In this document: positions 22,984-33,386 of the stretch, one piece after another
Numbering within the stretch: the first letter of the stretch is position 1
Layout: each line of letters starts with the position of its first letter
NCBI GenBank assembly: GCA_032358165.1
Contig: JAALGY010000038.1
Location: 1-64,000 of the forward strand
From: Diplosphaera chodatii
Lineage: Eukaryota; Chlorophyta; Trebouxiophyceae; Prasiolales; Stichococcaceae
DNA: 64,000 bases
Direction of reading: 5' to 3'
Made by a program: the position numbers and the translations under genes
Notes under the pieces: generated by a model
What the model was told of the DNA's origin: nothing
The model's input: the letters and a program-made list of their open reading frames with translations, nothing else
Databases searched by the model: none

Positions 22984-25778
22984 ATGCACCAGCCGCTGCT
23001 GCGGCCGGTGGTGGGCGCGGCCAGAGCGGAGCCGGACGCCGCAGATCAGCCGGCGCAGGCCTTCGGCCGGGTGCGGAAGCAGACGGTGCTGAGCGCCCTG
23101 GTGGCGGTGATGCTGGTGGCGCTGGTGGGCCGCTCGGTGCTGGAGAGCCTCGCGCCCGACTGGAGCAGCCGCCACATCGCACCCGTGCTGCTGCGGCACC
23201 GCTGGACGCATCCTACAGGTACATGGCGGCCGGTGACCCTTGCAGCCTGACTGGCCCTGGTGTCACCGAGTGCTGGGCACGTCATGGCTGGCAGACATGC
23301 TACCGTGTCGCAGGGCACCGCCCCAGCAGTCTGACCATGCAGGGTAGCCTCTCAGATCTGGGGTGCCCTGGGTCTGCAGTGCAGCGGGCGGCGCCGGCGG
23401 AGCAGCAGTGCGAGTACGGCAGCCTGCCGGGGCGGTGGGTGTCGCGGGGCGAGGCGGCGCCGGCGTGGCGGCTGCTGGACCAGCGCTGCATGCTGCGCCC
23501 GCTGCTGGAGGAGCTCGACGCGCCGCCGCCCAAGGGTGGGTTGCCGACACAAGACCTGCTCAGTGCGGACAGTTAGGAGTGAGGTGGCAGCTCTCCAGCT
23601 TGTTGAGATATGCAGCACTGCTGTGTGAGGAACTATGTGCAACAGCAGAACATATGCCGTCTACATGCTGTGCTGAAGATAGCAGACGACCCTGCAAACT
23701 ATCAGCTGATGGAGCATGGTGCCTTCCATGTTGGCGGCTTTATGACACTGACATGTCTGCGCTGCTGCAGGCCAGAAGCCGGCAAGCATCCTGCTGATCG
23801 GGGACTCGTGCGACCGGCAGCTCATCGAGGCGGTATGCCCGCAGCGGCCGACGTACTTCTCGGACGAGAAGGACGAGGCGCCCACCTTCCGGGCACTGCA
23901 GTGCTCGCTGCCGGGCCTGGACATCGCCATCTACCCCATTTGGGGCATCTTCGCCACGGGTGGGGGCCGCAACACGGGCATCTTGTGCGCGCGTCAGGGG
24001 GTCATGGGCACACCACCACATCACTCCGCCTGTCAGCACTGCGCGCATGCAGACCCAGCAACCCTCTGCCCGGACTGTCAGGGCTGCATAGCGGTGCCAA
24101 TACCCTACAGCCGTATTGCTGCAGGGCCGTTTGAGGGCGGGTACAAGGAGCCCCGGCAAGTCCGCATCCCGCGGGCCTTCAAGCTGTTCCAAAAGCACTT
24201 CGGCAGGTGACTGCAGCCGTTGCGTCTCTGCCACCTCCGAACATGTGCCAGTGCCGGTGCTGGCCATGGTGCACTGCGCGCATGGAAGTGATGCGCCTCA
24301 CACATCTTGCTCGTCCTGTTCAGGGCGCCAGACATGGTGGTGTTGTCGTCCAACTTCTGGGATGTGGGCGCCATGTGGGTGAGCGCACTCATCACCTGCT
24401 CGTGACAGTGTGCTCGTTGTTGGACTGCTGCCCTGCGTCAGCACATTGCTTCTGGCACGCAGCACGCTGCAATGCAGTGATGGTCTGCTGCCAAGCCGTG
24501 TGCTCTGACACGCGCTCTGCTCCTGCCGCTGCAGAAGCGGCGCCCGCTGTGGATGGAGACGCGCGACGACCTGCCGCACGACTTCTTCCAGCGGTGGCTG
24601 GGCGACGCGGCCGACGCGCTGCAGCTGGTCACCAAGCTGGCCCCCAAAGGCGCGCCCGTCGCCTGGCACACCCAGCACTACCCCCTGGTGAGCGCCTCGC
24701 ACCCTTCGTGTGCTGCTCATCCTCCAGGCTTCTGATGCAACAACCGTAGGGCAGCTGAACAGGCATGTGCCGTCAAGCAGGCAGGGTATGAGCACACGCA
24801 GCTCCGTTGGCCGCCTGTGATGGGACACCGTTCTGGGCTGCTGCAAGTGCTTCCCTGATGTGTCTCCAGGCGGATGTGAAGACGGGGCGCAACCTGCACC
24901 AGCCGCTGGGCCGGCGGGCGCACATCACGCAGCTCAACGCCGCAGGCCGCCACGTGTGCGGCGCCCACAGGGTGCGCTGGTTTGAAGTGCCCAACCGCGC
25001 TGGGCTGCGGTGCAGCAGACGTCAACGGGTTGCCTCATCTGACGGGCTCAGCAGCGGCTGGCATGGCCGCGCGAGGCGCGGCCCTCATGCCAGGACCTAT
25101 GCCTGAACCTGCACTGCGCCAGTTTCACAGGCCTCCCACGACGCACCTGCGGAAGCCATGTGTGCTCACACAGACCGGTCGTTGCCTCTGCAGGGCTGCC
25201 ACGTGGTGGATGTGGAGCTGATGGCGGCGCAGTGGGGCAACCCCACCGCCTACCTCAAGACGGGCGACCACCTGCACCAGGTGTGGCGCCGCTGACAGTC
25301 TGCACCTTTCTGCAACTGACGCTTGAGTCCAGCAGCTGGGCGTGCCATGGGTCCACATGCTTCTCACCATATCGGTCTTCAGCCCAGCTCGACCAGCAGC
25401 ACCTTTCCTGCACTGTGAAACGACATGAACGCTGGCCGGCACTGTGGGTCCAGCACACAACGGACTGCCAACACGGTCCCCGCGTGTGGCGCTCAGTCGT
25501 GCGCCGCTGGTGCAATGTCGTGCCGTTCTGCTGAGCCGTGCAATCTCCCGCGACAGGGCCCCGTGCTCGCCAACACGACGCTCAACACGTACCTCAACAT
25601 CCTGGGCGCGGCCCAGCGGCGGCAGTCCGGCGGCACAGCGGCAGAGGCGGCAGACGATGCGGAGGACGGGACAGATGAAGTGAAGCTGTTTGGGCCGCGC
25701 CAGGTCGAGTCGCAGCCGGCAGACGTGCAGATAGCAGCCAGCGCAGGAAAGCATGTCGGGCAGAAGCTTCGTTTCTGA
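22984..25778 (+). CDS. Type II membrane SGNH/PC-esterase-like protein
   Basis: Nine exons with closing phases: 22984-23218, 23380-23535, 23771-23959, 24125-24206, 24324-24378, 24535-24687, 24870-24971, 25194-25280, 25557-25778; 426 aa. A single hydrophobic segment (VLSALVAVMLVALVG, about residues 38-52) after a short N-tail suggests a signal anchor with a lumenal C-terminal domain. The domain begins SILLIGDSCDRQLIEA, matching block I of SGNH hydrolases with candidate Ser143. It has SSNFWDVGAMW in the middle and TGDHLHQ near the end, giving a D-x-x-H dyad (Asp349/His352) as in PC-esterase and plant TBL-type glycan O-acetyltransferases. The GDSCDR motif differs from the plant TBL GDS motif. The last exon adds an acidic, Ala-rich tail. 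Glycan (de)acylation in the Golgi is an inference. Confidence 0.75.
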
Positions 25779-26008
25779 CATGGCAGCGCTGCTGAGCGAG
25801 AAGCTGTCATGTGGGAGAGCATTTCAGGCGCAGGACGCTGCTGCTTATCAGTCGACGTTTGCAGGAGGTAGTGGGTTGGGGTTTTAGGGCAGCTTTGCCT
25901 GGGGAGATGTGCACTGCTTCTTGCGGGATACCATCAACAGCAAGCACTGCGATGTGCTACATTATCAATTGCCTTCGTGATGCAGCGACAAGCTGGAAAC
26001 GATCGTCT

Positions 26009-26013
26009 TGTAA
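26009..26013 (+). terminator. Putative poly(A) signal TGTAA for the SGNH gene
   Basis: First plus-strand TGTAA after the stop at 25778, about 230 nt downstream. Confidence 0.45.
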
Positions 26014-26244
26014 CAACGTTCTGATTGCATATGAGGCTTCCTGCAACCAACCGAACATCAGTAGCCCTAGCACATGTGCAATGTGACACCTGTGAACTGT
26101 CATCTGACAAAGCAATGCAGAATCGTAATCCGCCTAGTCTCCTGTGTACACAATGGCATCAACGATACAACAACAGCTGCGTCTCAAACCAAATTAGCCA
26201 GAAGTTTGTATGTTCCTCGTCGAGGTTCAACGATCTGACGCAGT

Positions 26245-26249
26245 TTACA
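26245..26249 (-). terminator. Putative poly(A) signal TGTAA for the beta-helix gene
   Basis: TTACA on the plus strand, the first TGTAA downstream of the inferred minus-strand stop at 26606, about 360 nt away. Confidence 0.38.
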
Positions 26250-26605
26250 CCAGTCGGGCAAAAGCTGCACTCCGCCAGCTGCTGAGGTGCAGTGCCGGCC
26301 ACCGGTTGAATGCAGCAGCCCGTCACACGACGCCAGAGCAGCTGCAGGTAGACGACAGCCAGTTGATCAGCACGCGCCATGCTTCACCAGCGAGCATAGG
26401 AAGCAAGGCCTCATCGTGCGCTTCTGTATCGGTGAATGTAAGTGCATGTGTCAGATGATGCATAGGGGCTTTTGGGCTGGCGCACATGTTGCTGGGGTGG
26501 CCCTGCTGCCACTTGCATGCCGGCCCCGGCGACTCGAAGCTGTTGAACGATGCCTGCGGTGCCAGGGTGCAACAGGGTCAGTCATGCCCTGGTTTGACAA
26601 TGACG

Positions 26606-29102
26606 TCATCTTGCCCACTGAGCAGCATGAATGCAAGGCGAATGCTCCAGGTGCCCTGCGTCAGACAACACACAGAGTGAGCAGAGTTGAACTATTGCAC
26701 CTGGCAGTTGGTTGCGCCGGGCTGGCACAGGATGCCCGAGCCGGCATTCATGAACACGCAGTGCGCCACCAGGCAGTTGTGAGTCTTGCCTGGAACGTCA
26801 TGAGGGGAGTATACTTCAGTACACCAGTGCTGTTCTCGCCATCTGCGTCGTGTCCGCGGAGGATGCAGCACCCGGTGACAGGCGGCACATGCCCCAGCAG
26901 GGGCTGCACTGCAGAGAACGCCCACCCTCGAGCACGACGGCGTGCATCTGCTGCTGCCGCGTCGGGTTGGCGAAGATGTTGCTGGAGATGATGTTGCGCG
27001 CGCTGTCCCCGCAGATCTGTAGGGTTTTAGGGTTTGCAGGATCAGCATGTGAGGGGTGAGGATGTCGTGGTAGCCACATGTCGAGCGCGAATGACAGCAT
27101 GCACTTGTGGTCATCTGCTGCAGTGTCAGTGGAGAGTGTCACCTGGATGCCGACGCCGGCGCACGACTCGTCAGTCTGCAGCAACGGCAGCGGGCGTTGT
27201 ATATCGGACCAGCACCATCCGACACCTTGAACGGATGGTTCGACCGATGCAAAGACCATCCGAAGACTTTGCAGACCACTCACAGGCGGAGCATGAGGTG
27301 ACAGGGGCCACCTTGTAGAACAGGCAGTTGCTGAAGGAGGACTGGTTGACGTTGCAGGCGTAGATGCAGCACTTGCTGGCGTTGATGTGGCTGTTGTTGA
27401 CGTTCATCTGCAGGCAGTGCTCAGCGTACACGCCGTAGGGCACCGCCACAAAGTCGCACTGGCTGAGCTTCACGCCCTCCATGCTGCCCTGTAGCAGAGC
27501 GGCACGCTGTGAGGCGCTTCATTCCTCACACGCCCTCCACACTTGGTGGGGTGCAGCCGCTGAGGCTGGGCGCGAGTCCCTGTCAATGCGACAATTCCAG
27601 GATCGCATGCAGTCATCGCATCAGATCACCAGAACCCACTGCAGGGGCCAGGACCGCAAGCCAGGCGCTGCTGCGCGGGCATGCAGGTCACGACCGCACC
27701 GTGATGTACAGCGCCTTGTTGACGTAGAACGCCCAGCACTGGGAAATCTGCACCTCCGTGGGGCTCCCCTTGCCGCCCTCCAGGTGGATGCCCGCATCCG
27801 ATCCGCCCCCTGCAAAGCCCCGAAGAGCGGCGCTGGTGCTGGCGCGTGCAATGCTCCGGAAGGTTGTGCGCACCAGGTGCCAGGTGTCGTGTCACTCGCA
27901 TGCAGCAGAGTGGCACGGTGACGCGATGCGCCAGGTGGAAAGCCGAGGACGGTCAGACTCACGGGACAGCCCGGTGATGTGGATCTGGTTGAGCACGGCG
28001 TGGTGCCCGTGGTCCAGAAGGATCGCCTTCTTCCACCCCTGCAGCAGCAGCCCGAGGCATACGTTAAACGTGGGTCACGGGAACGTGCATGCTGCTGTTG
28101 CCAGGAGCGTTAGACCGTGCTGCACATGATGACAGATGACCATGGTTCTCGGTCACAAGATCATCGATTTGCGCTTCACCAGTTCACCTGCTTGTCGCCG
28201 TCCTCCCCCCTGATCTCAAGGTGCTCCAGGCTGATGCGCGCGTTGGTGCGGTTCATGATGACGTGGTTTGACGGCAGGATCTGGCCTGTGCGCGGGCAGC
28301 TTGTGGCTGACAGGCATGCGCCGACGGTGCAGCGGCCATTCAGGGACAACCAGCACAGTTCAGCAGTGTTGCCATGCTGGCGGCCCTTTCGACAGCACGC
28401 TGCAGTTGACCTTTGAGGTCGACCGTGAGTGCGACGTCCCGGTTGGCCTGGTGCGTGTACAGCGACATCTGCGTGACGTACGTGAAGTCCGTGTTGAGCT
28501 GCTGGACGCGGCTCTGCGATGTGCAGACGCACACCCAGGTCGTCGTCATCCTGAGGCACCAGCTGCGATGCTGGCGGCTGACAGGTGCGTGCGCGGTCGC
28601 AGAATCAGCGGCGCCGGGTGGCGGGCAGCAGCACCTGGCTGATGTACAGGCCGGAGGACTTGGCGTGCGCCGCCCAGATGACGCGCGTGATGCCGATGCC
28701 GTCGCCCAGCACCTTGATCGGCTTGTCCCGGATCACGATCTTTTCCGTGAGGCCGTAGGAGCCTGCCCGCAATATGCAGCGACAGCATCATGAGTCACAC
28801 AGTCACCTCATTCCACCACCGACACCCTTGCCAGGAGTCGTAGGCTGTGTGATTCTGTTCGGACCCGCACATGGCAGCGTGAAACAGCGCTGGCATCAGC
28901 AGGGTCGACCTGCGGGGATGTACAGCACGCCGCCGGTGGCGGGCACCGCATCCGCGGCCTTCTGGAATGCCTCCGTGGCGTTGGTGCCGTTGCCTTTGGC
29001 CCCGAAGTCCTTGACGTTCATCACCCTGCGCTCAGACCGCGGTGTGTTGCTCAGTGCTCCGGCTGCGGGCTGGGTTTGAGCGCTCAGGGCTGCGGCATGC
29101 AT
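26606..29102 (-). CDS. Right-handed parallel beta-helix (pectate-lyase-3-like) protein
   Basis: The first clear exon contains VMNVKDFGAKGNGTNATEAF, then ATGGVLYIPAG, the diagnostic N-terminal strand of pectate-lyase superfamily / GH28-like beta-helix proteins. Later exons read as beta-helix coils rich in N, C, S, I and V: EKIVIRDKPIKVLGDGIGIT (28760-28640), TDFTYVTQMSLYTHQANRD (about 28470), NRTNARISLEHLEIRGEDGD (about 28230), GSDAGIHLEGGKGSP (about 27800), a Cys/Asn-rich exon (27486-27312) with SQCDFVAVPYGVYAEHC, ARNIISSNIFANPTRQQQ (about 26970) and CLVAHCVFMNAGSGILC (about 26750). The final exon and stop at 26606 are inferred from splice phase. The ATG at 29102 lacks a convincing signal peptide, so an upstream exon may be missing. 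Polysaccharide lyase or hydrolase activity is possible; catalytic residues could not be assigned. Confidence 0.75.
27021..27035. repeat. Interstitial telomere-like motif (AGGGTTTTAGGGTTT)
   Basis: Two consecutive GGGTTT(T)A-type units in an intron of the beta-helix gene. This resembles plant/green-algal telomere repeats and the plant telo-box AAACCCTA. Too short to be a relocated telomere. Confidence 0.5.
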
Positions 29103-29862
29103 GCAGACTTGCACTGCAGCCGATCAAGAAATCGATGCTGTCATGGAATTTACGATGAAACTGCCCATGGGATGCAACCAATTCCTGCTACTACGACCCT
29201 GGGACTTGCTGACAATCATGCATGTCTCAGATCGCTTCACAACACTGTTGAGCCACACCTGCTGTTTCTGAGAGGTGGCACACGCGAGGTGCTGATGCAG
29301 ATGATCTGATGCGTGCTGTAACGCAGAGTGCTGCCGGATCACTATGGTTTGGTCTGTAATGCAGTTGCACTTAGCCTCCTGCCCCAGCTTCTGTGTAGCT
29401 AACTTAAGATGCTGCCGATCGACTCTGATGTGCTTGCCTCACACCGCAGCGCGGATCGCTTGCCAGTCACAGCACTTTGATGACAATGTGTGCTTCAGAT
29501 GTCAGTGGAAGCACAGAAGCTGATCACAGCTGGTGCACTTCGGATCTGTGGCACGTGCAGGTCAATCTGGTGCCTCTACATGTGCTTGGTGATTGCTGGT
29601 CTGCCAAAGCGCATATGAGCACGACAAGTCAAGATGTAGGAAATGCTGAACTGATCAAACATGCATACGCAGCCCAGGAGCTGCAGTGGTCGATCAATGT
29701 CAGACAGAGGGGCCTGGCAGCGCTCGCCACAACGCAGACCAGCTTTCCAGTCGTGCACTCGCATGCTGCGACGCTGCCGGGTGCCACCGACCGTGCGCAG
29801 GACCAGCTGCGGCGCGGTGCCCCAACCTTGCTGCCGCCTTGCCTGGTAACAGATCCCGCGGC
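29103..29862. other. Intergenic stretch upstream of the beta-helix gene
   Basis: Lies between the beta-helix start and the 3' end of the next minus-strand gene. Part is less GC-rich (about 29120-29480). An unfound 5' exon encoding a signal peptide could be here. A plus-strand open frame at 29477-30124 lacks family features and overlaps the last exon of the unknown gene in antisense. Confidence 0.5.
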
Positions 29863-32800
29863 TCAAGCCACGAGGTTGTTGAGCTCCTCCTCAGCCGTGT
29901 GGATGGTCCACGCATCCTCCGCCGTCGCCGCGCCCATGCTGCTCTTCTGGTGCAGCAGCGCGACGGCGTCTGTGTCGGGTGCACCGCCAGCCCCGGTGCG
30001 CTGTGTGATCTTGACGCCACCCTGCAGCGGCATCCCGGCTGCAATGCCCAGGGCGGACGGCTTTGGGATCGGCGCGGTCGGAGGGATCAGCGGCGACAGC
30101 AGCGGCGACTGCTCCCCTGCATAATGAAAACTGATGCTGATGCCGCAGCTCAGTTGTGCAGATGCTGCTGAGCACAGTGGCGTGCACTTGACAGCAGCGC
30201 CAGCGGCGCTGCAGATTGCCACTGGCATGCACTTTGTCACTCACGAGCCGGCGACATCCTGCAACCAAGGATGGCCCCTCATTGTTGTTGCTCGATGTTC
30301 AGCTAAGCACAACTCTGCAGGCCAGCGCACCAGTGAAGGTGGGCCCCTGGGGCGGCAGCCCGTCCAGGTCGCAGCTGTCCGCGTGGTGCAGCAGCTCCAG
30401 CACCGCCGCCGCGCCCGCCTCCTCCTGCACACGCGCCCCAGCACATCAGAGTATCATTGCTCAGCACGGCATTGCTAGCGCTGTGCTGGGCAAGCACGTA
30501 TGCGCTCGCCGCAGCACTGCTGCGGTGTCAGGCGGCACTGCGCCCAATGCAGACGTGCTGCCTGCAGGACGACGTATACAGCCCAGCTGCACCTGCGTAC
30601 TGTCCAGCATCGTGAGTGCTGGGCCGCCCCCCGGCGAGGCGGCCGCCACCGTCGCAGCGGCGTCTTGGACGCTCCTGCATGAGAGCAGCAGCCATAAAAC
30701 TGAGATGCAGCTGGAAGGTTGAAGAGACTGAGCGGCCGCTGTGACTTGAGCATGTGTCGAGGCACCGACGACTGCTGACATGCAAGATGTGCCACTGCAC
30801 AGAGGCGTCGCTAACACCTCCTTGCATCACACGTCACCAGCCTTCACAGCACAGCAGGGTCACGGCAGAGTCGTAACACCACCTAACACTCCTATCAGAA
30901 TGATTATAACAGCTGCAGATGTACCCCCTGATTGGGCAGTACAGCACCACACCTCGTGCGCAGCGAGTTGAGCTGCTCGTCACCGCCGTCCCGCGCGGCC
31001 GCGCCGTACAGCGCGGGCACCACCACGGCGGAGCTCCTCCTGAGGCCGCCGCCGCCTGCGCCGCCCGGGGCCCTGGGCAGCCGCTGCGCCATCTGCGCCG
31101 CGTGCCCTGCCGCTGCAGTTCCAAATGTACACCGCGTCACAGGCACCAGGTTTGTAACTGCGAGAGCTCCAAGGTATGTCGTGCAGCATGGGTAGAAGGG
31201 GGAACAGAACAGAACAACAACCGAACGCACCCAGAAGGGCGTTGTTGGTGGCCTCGGGGCCGAGGGAAAGGGCAGCGAACGGGCTGGCGGCGGCCCCCCA
31301 GTCAGCCTTGGCGCTGGGCAGTGATGCTGCGGAGCGCTCGACAGCACAGTCTGCCGCCAGCTTGGCGGCGGCGCCCTTTGCGGCCTGCCCTGTAGCAGGG
31401 GTCGGTCCCAGCGAGCGGGACGCGGTGCGCTGGAACACGGGCTGTGGCTGCGGCCTGGCACGGCCGGGCTTGGGCTGCGCCGCCATGCGGCTGCGGTTGG
31501 CGGCTGAGGGACCGGCCGCCTGCCAGGCGCCGAGGTTGGTCACTGGAGCCTGCGGCGGAGTGGGCCCAGGCTACGAGTGCAGGCTTTCGAGTGGTCGGCA
31601 AGGAGCACCACTTTCGACGTGTCATCCGGGGCGCAGCTCATGGTTACAGCCACTTGCTTGTGTGTGCGGCAGCTGTCATCTGTTAGCTAGCAGCACCGTC
31701 AGGTGCTTGCTGCACCTGGTCATCCTTCACCCTCGGCCCGCTGGAAGACCCCGGGCGCTGCAGCATGGCAGTCGGCGGCGCGATGCCAGAGCCGCCGGAT
31801 GCTGCTCCGGACGGCGGCACCAGCTCCGTGGCTGGCCGTGTGGCCTGCGGATTGAGGGGGCAGACATGTGTGTTTGCATAGGCTGATAGCACTCGGGTGC
31901 ATGCCACAACGCCATGCGCCTGCACTATGCTCTGCTGATATCAGGTGACGATGGCTTGTGACATAGCATACTGGGCACAGCAAACAGCTCAGCGACCGCC
32001 CAGCAGAAAGAGGGACATACTCGCAGTGCACGCCGGATGCCAGTGAAGCGCTTGCGCTTTGCCTGCGGCTCTGCCGCCAGGCCAGTAGCTGCAGAGTGCC
32101 AAGAACCCAGCGTCGCCATGGTAGTCTTGGCAAGCAACGCAACAACAGCAAGCACATCAGGGCAGGCAGGGTGACACATGAACACAGCTGATCGGAGTAT
32201 CTGGGGAATGTTGCAGGGTGCGCCACTGTCACCCTGCGATGGTGTTGCACTTCCTTCCACCTCGCTTGAACCGGAACGCAGAGCATTCTGTGTGGTGCTG
32301 TTGTGCTGCGGCCCTTGATGCGGAGCAAAGCCGGCAGCATCTACTGTCTGCACGCTGCCCAGCCTGTCCAGGTTGTTGGAGTGCGAGGATGCGGCTGACA
32401 GCGCCTGCAGCGTCGCGCTGTGGTCGCTGCCCGACAGCGTCAGCGACATCTCGGGCAGCTGGTACGGCGGCATCCCCTCAACATTGCTGTCTGCATTGCT
32501 GTCGATGTCCTGCAGGTTGGCACTCTGGCACGTGTGTACAGCTGTTATCCATGTTCACACTTATCCAGTGCCGATTGAACATGCTCTTCAGCGCACTGCG
32601 AACGGCTCCGACTGCAATGCACTGCAACAGGATGCACTCACAGCTGCTGATGCTGGGGAGCAGCGGGAAGCACCTGGGAGGATGCAGGGCTAGTGCTGCC
32701 CAGCAGCTTGGATGCGAGCTGCTTCATGCCGGCGCCGGCCCAGTTCAGCATGGCGGACATGGAGCCAGGTGAGGTCTGTGCCATCGCCTCCGCCACATCC

Positions 32801-33322
32801 CGGGTCCTGCTCTCCAGAGGGTGCCAGGTACTGCTGCGCTGCGAAGGGCGGCTGCGCGCCGTGGCTGTAGTCCGCCCAGTTGAGGGCGGCTCCCGTCGCA
32901 TCGGCATGCAGCTGCAGCGCCTGCAGGTATGCAGGCCAGGCACGCTGGGCTGCGAACGAGTTAGGAGTGGAACTGGCGCCATTGCAGGTGAGTGGTCACT
33001 TGACATATATACCGAGAAGGCGGCTCACCTCAGGAGGCCATGCATCTTTGCCAGTTGACAGCGATGGCTGTGGCTGCAACATGCTCTGCAAATGTCAGCA
33101 AAACAGGCCTCTCTGCAGGAAGCCTCCGGCCACATTGGTTGCATCAGCCAGGGTCACATACAGCAGCTCTGCTTTGCCATCTATACGAGCCCATGTGACA
33201 GTGTATAGCACCTGGTTGACGGGCATCGACTCGGCGAGCTGCAGCTGCGCGGCCGCAACAGGATCCATCTGGGCAGCCTGTGGTGCAGCCGGATCGCCAC
33301 CCTCAGAGCAAGCGTCAGCCAT
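29863..33322 (-). CDS. Unrecognised low-complexity protein, multi-exon
   Basis: I do not recognise the family. Coding-looking minus-strand segments in order: MADACSEGGDPAAPQ start at 33322; an exon near 32960-32830 containing AYLQALQLHADATGAALNW; SMSAMLNWAGAGMKQLAS (about 32770-32700); MPPYQLPEMSLTLSGSDHS (about 32470) in a Ser/Asn/Gln-rich exon; a basic patch AKRKRFTGIRRALR (about 32070-32030) that could be a nuclear localisation signal; a Pro/Ser-rich exon (31850-31730); an Ala/Pro/Gln-rich exon with VFQRTASRSLGPTP (31545-31225); VVVPALYGAAARDGGDEQL (about 31030); LELLHHADSCDLDGLPPQG (about 30400); and a last exon ending EEELNNLVA at 29863. No catalytic motif is visible. Composition suggests a disordered regulatory or scaffold protein. 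The 33322 start lies only 64 bp past the kinase stop on the same strand, so the 5' boundary or a fusion with the kinase is unsettled. Frame changes near 32850. Confidence 0.45.
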
Positions 33323-33386
33323 GCCAGCATTAAAACTCAAACCGTGGTGAACGTACGGGACGATCTGCTGGTCTCGTATGAGCACA

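Larger units (their letters stand above)
25779..26605. other. Convergent 3' intergenic region (SGNH / beta-helix)
   Basis: Less GC-rich than the flanking exons, with no coding exon seen. It carries a TTTTAGGG motif at 25882-25889 and one TGTAA for each flanking gene. Confidence 0.6.

Noticed and set aside
22504..23211. A 235-codon minus-strand open frame
   Set aside because: Antisense shadow of the GC-rich first exon of the SGNH gene.
29477..30124. A 215-codon plus-strand open frame
   Set aside because: No recognisable features, and it is antisense to the well-formed last exon of the minus-strand gene ending at 29863.
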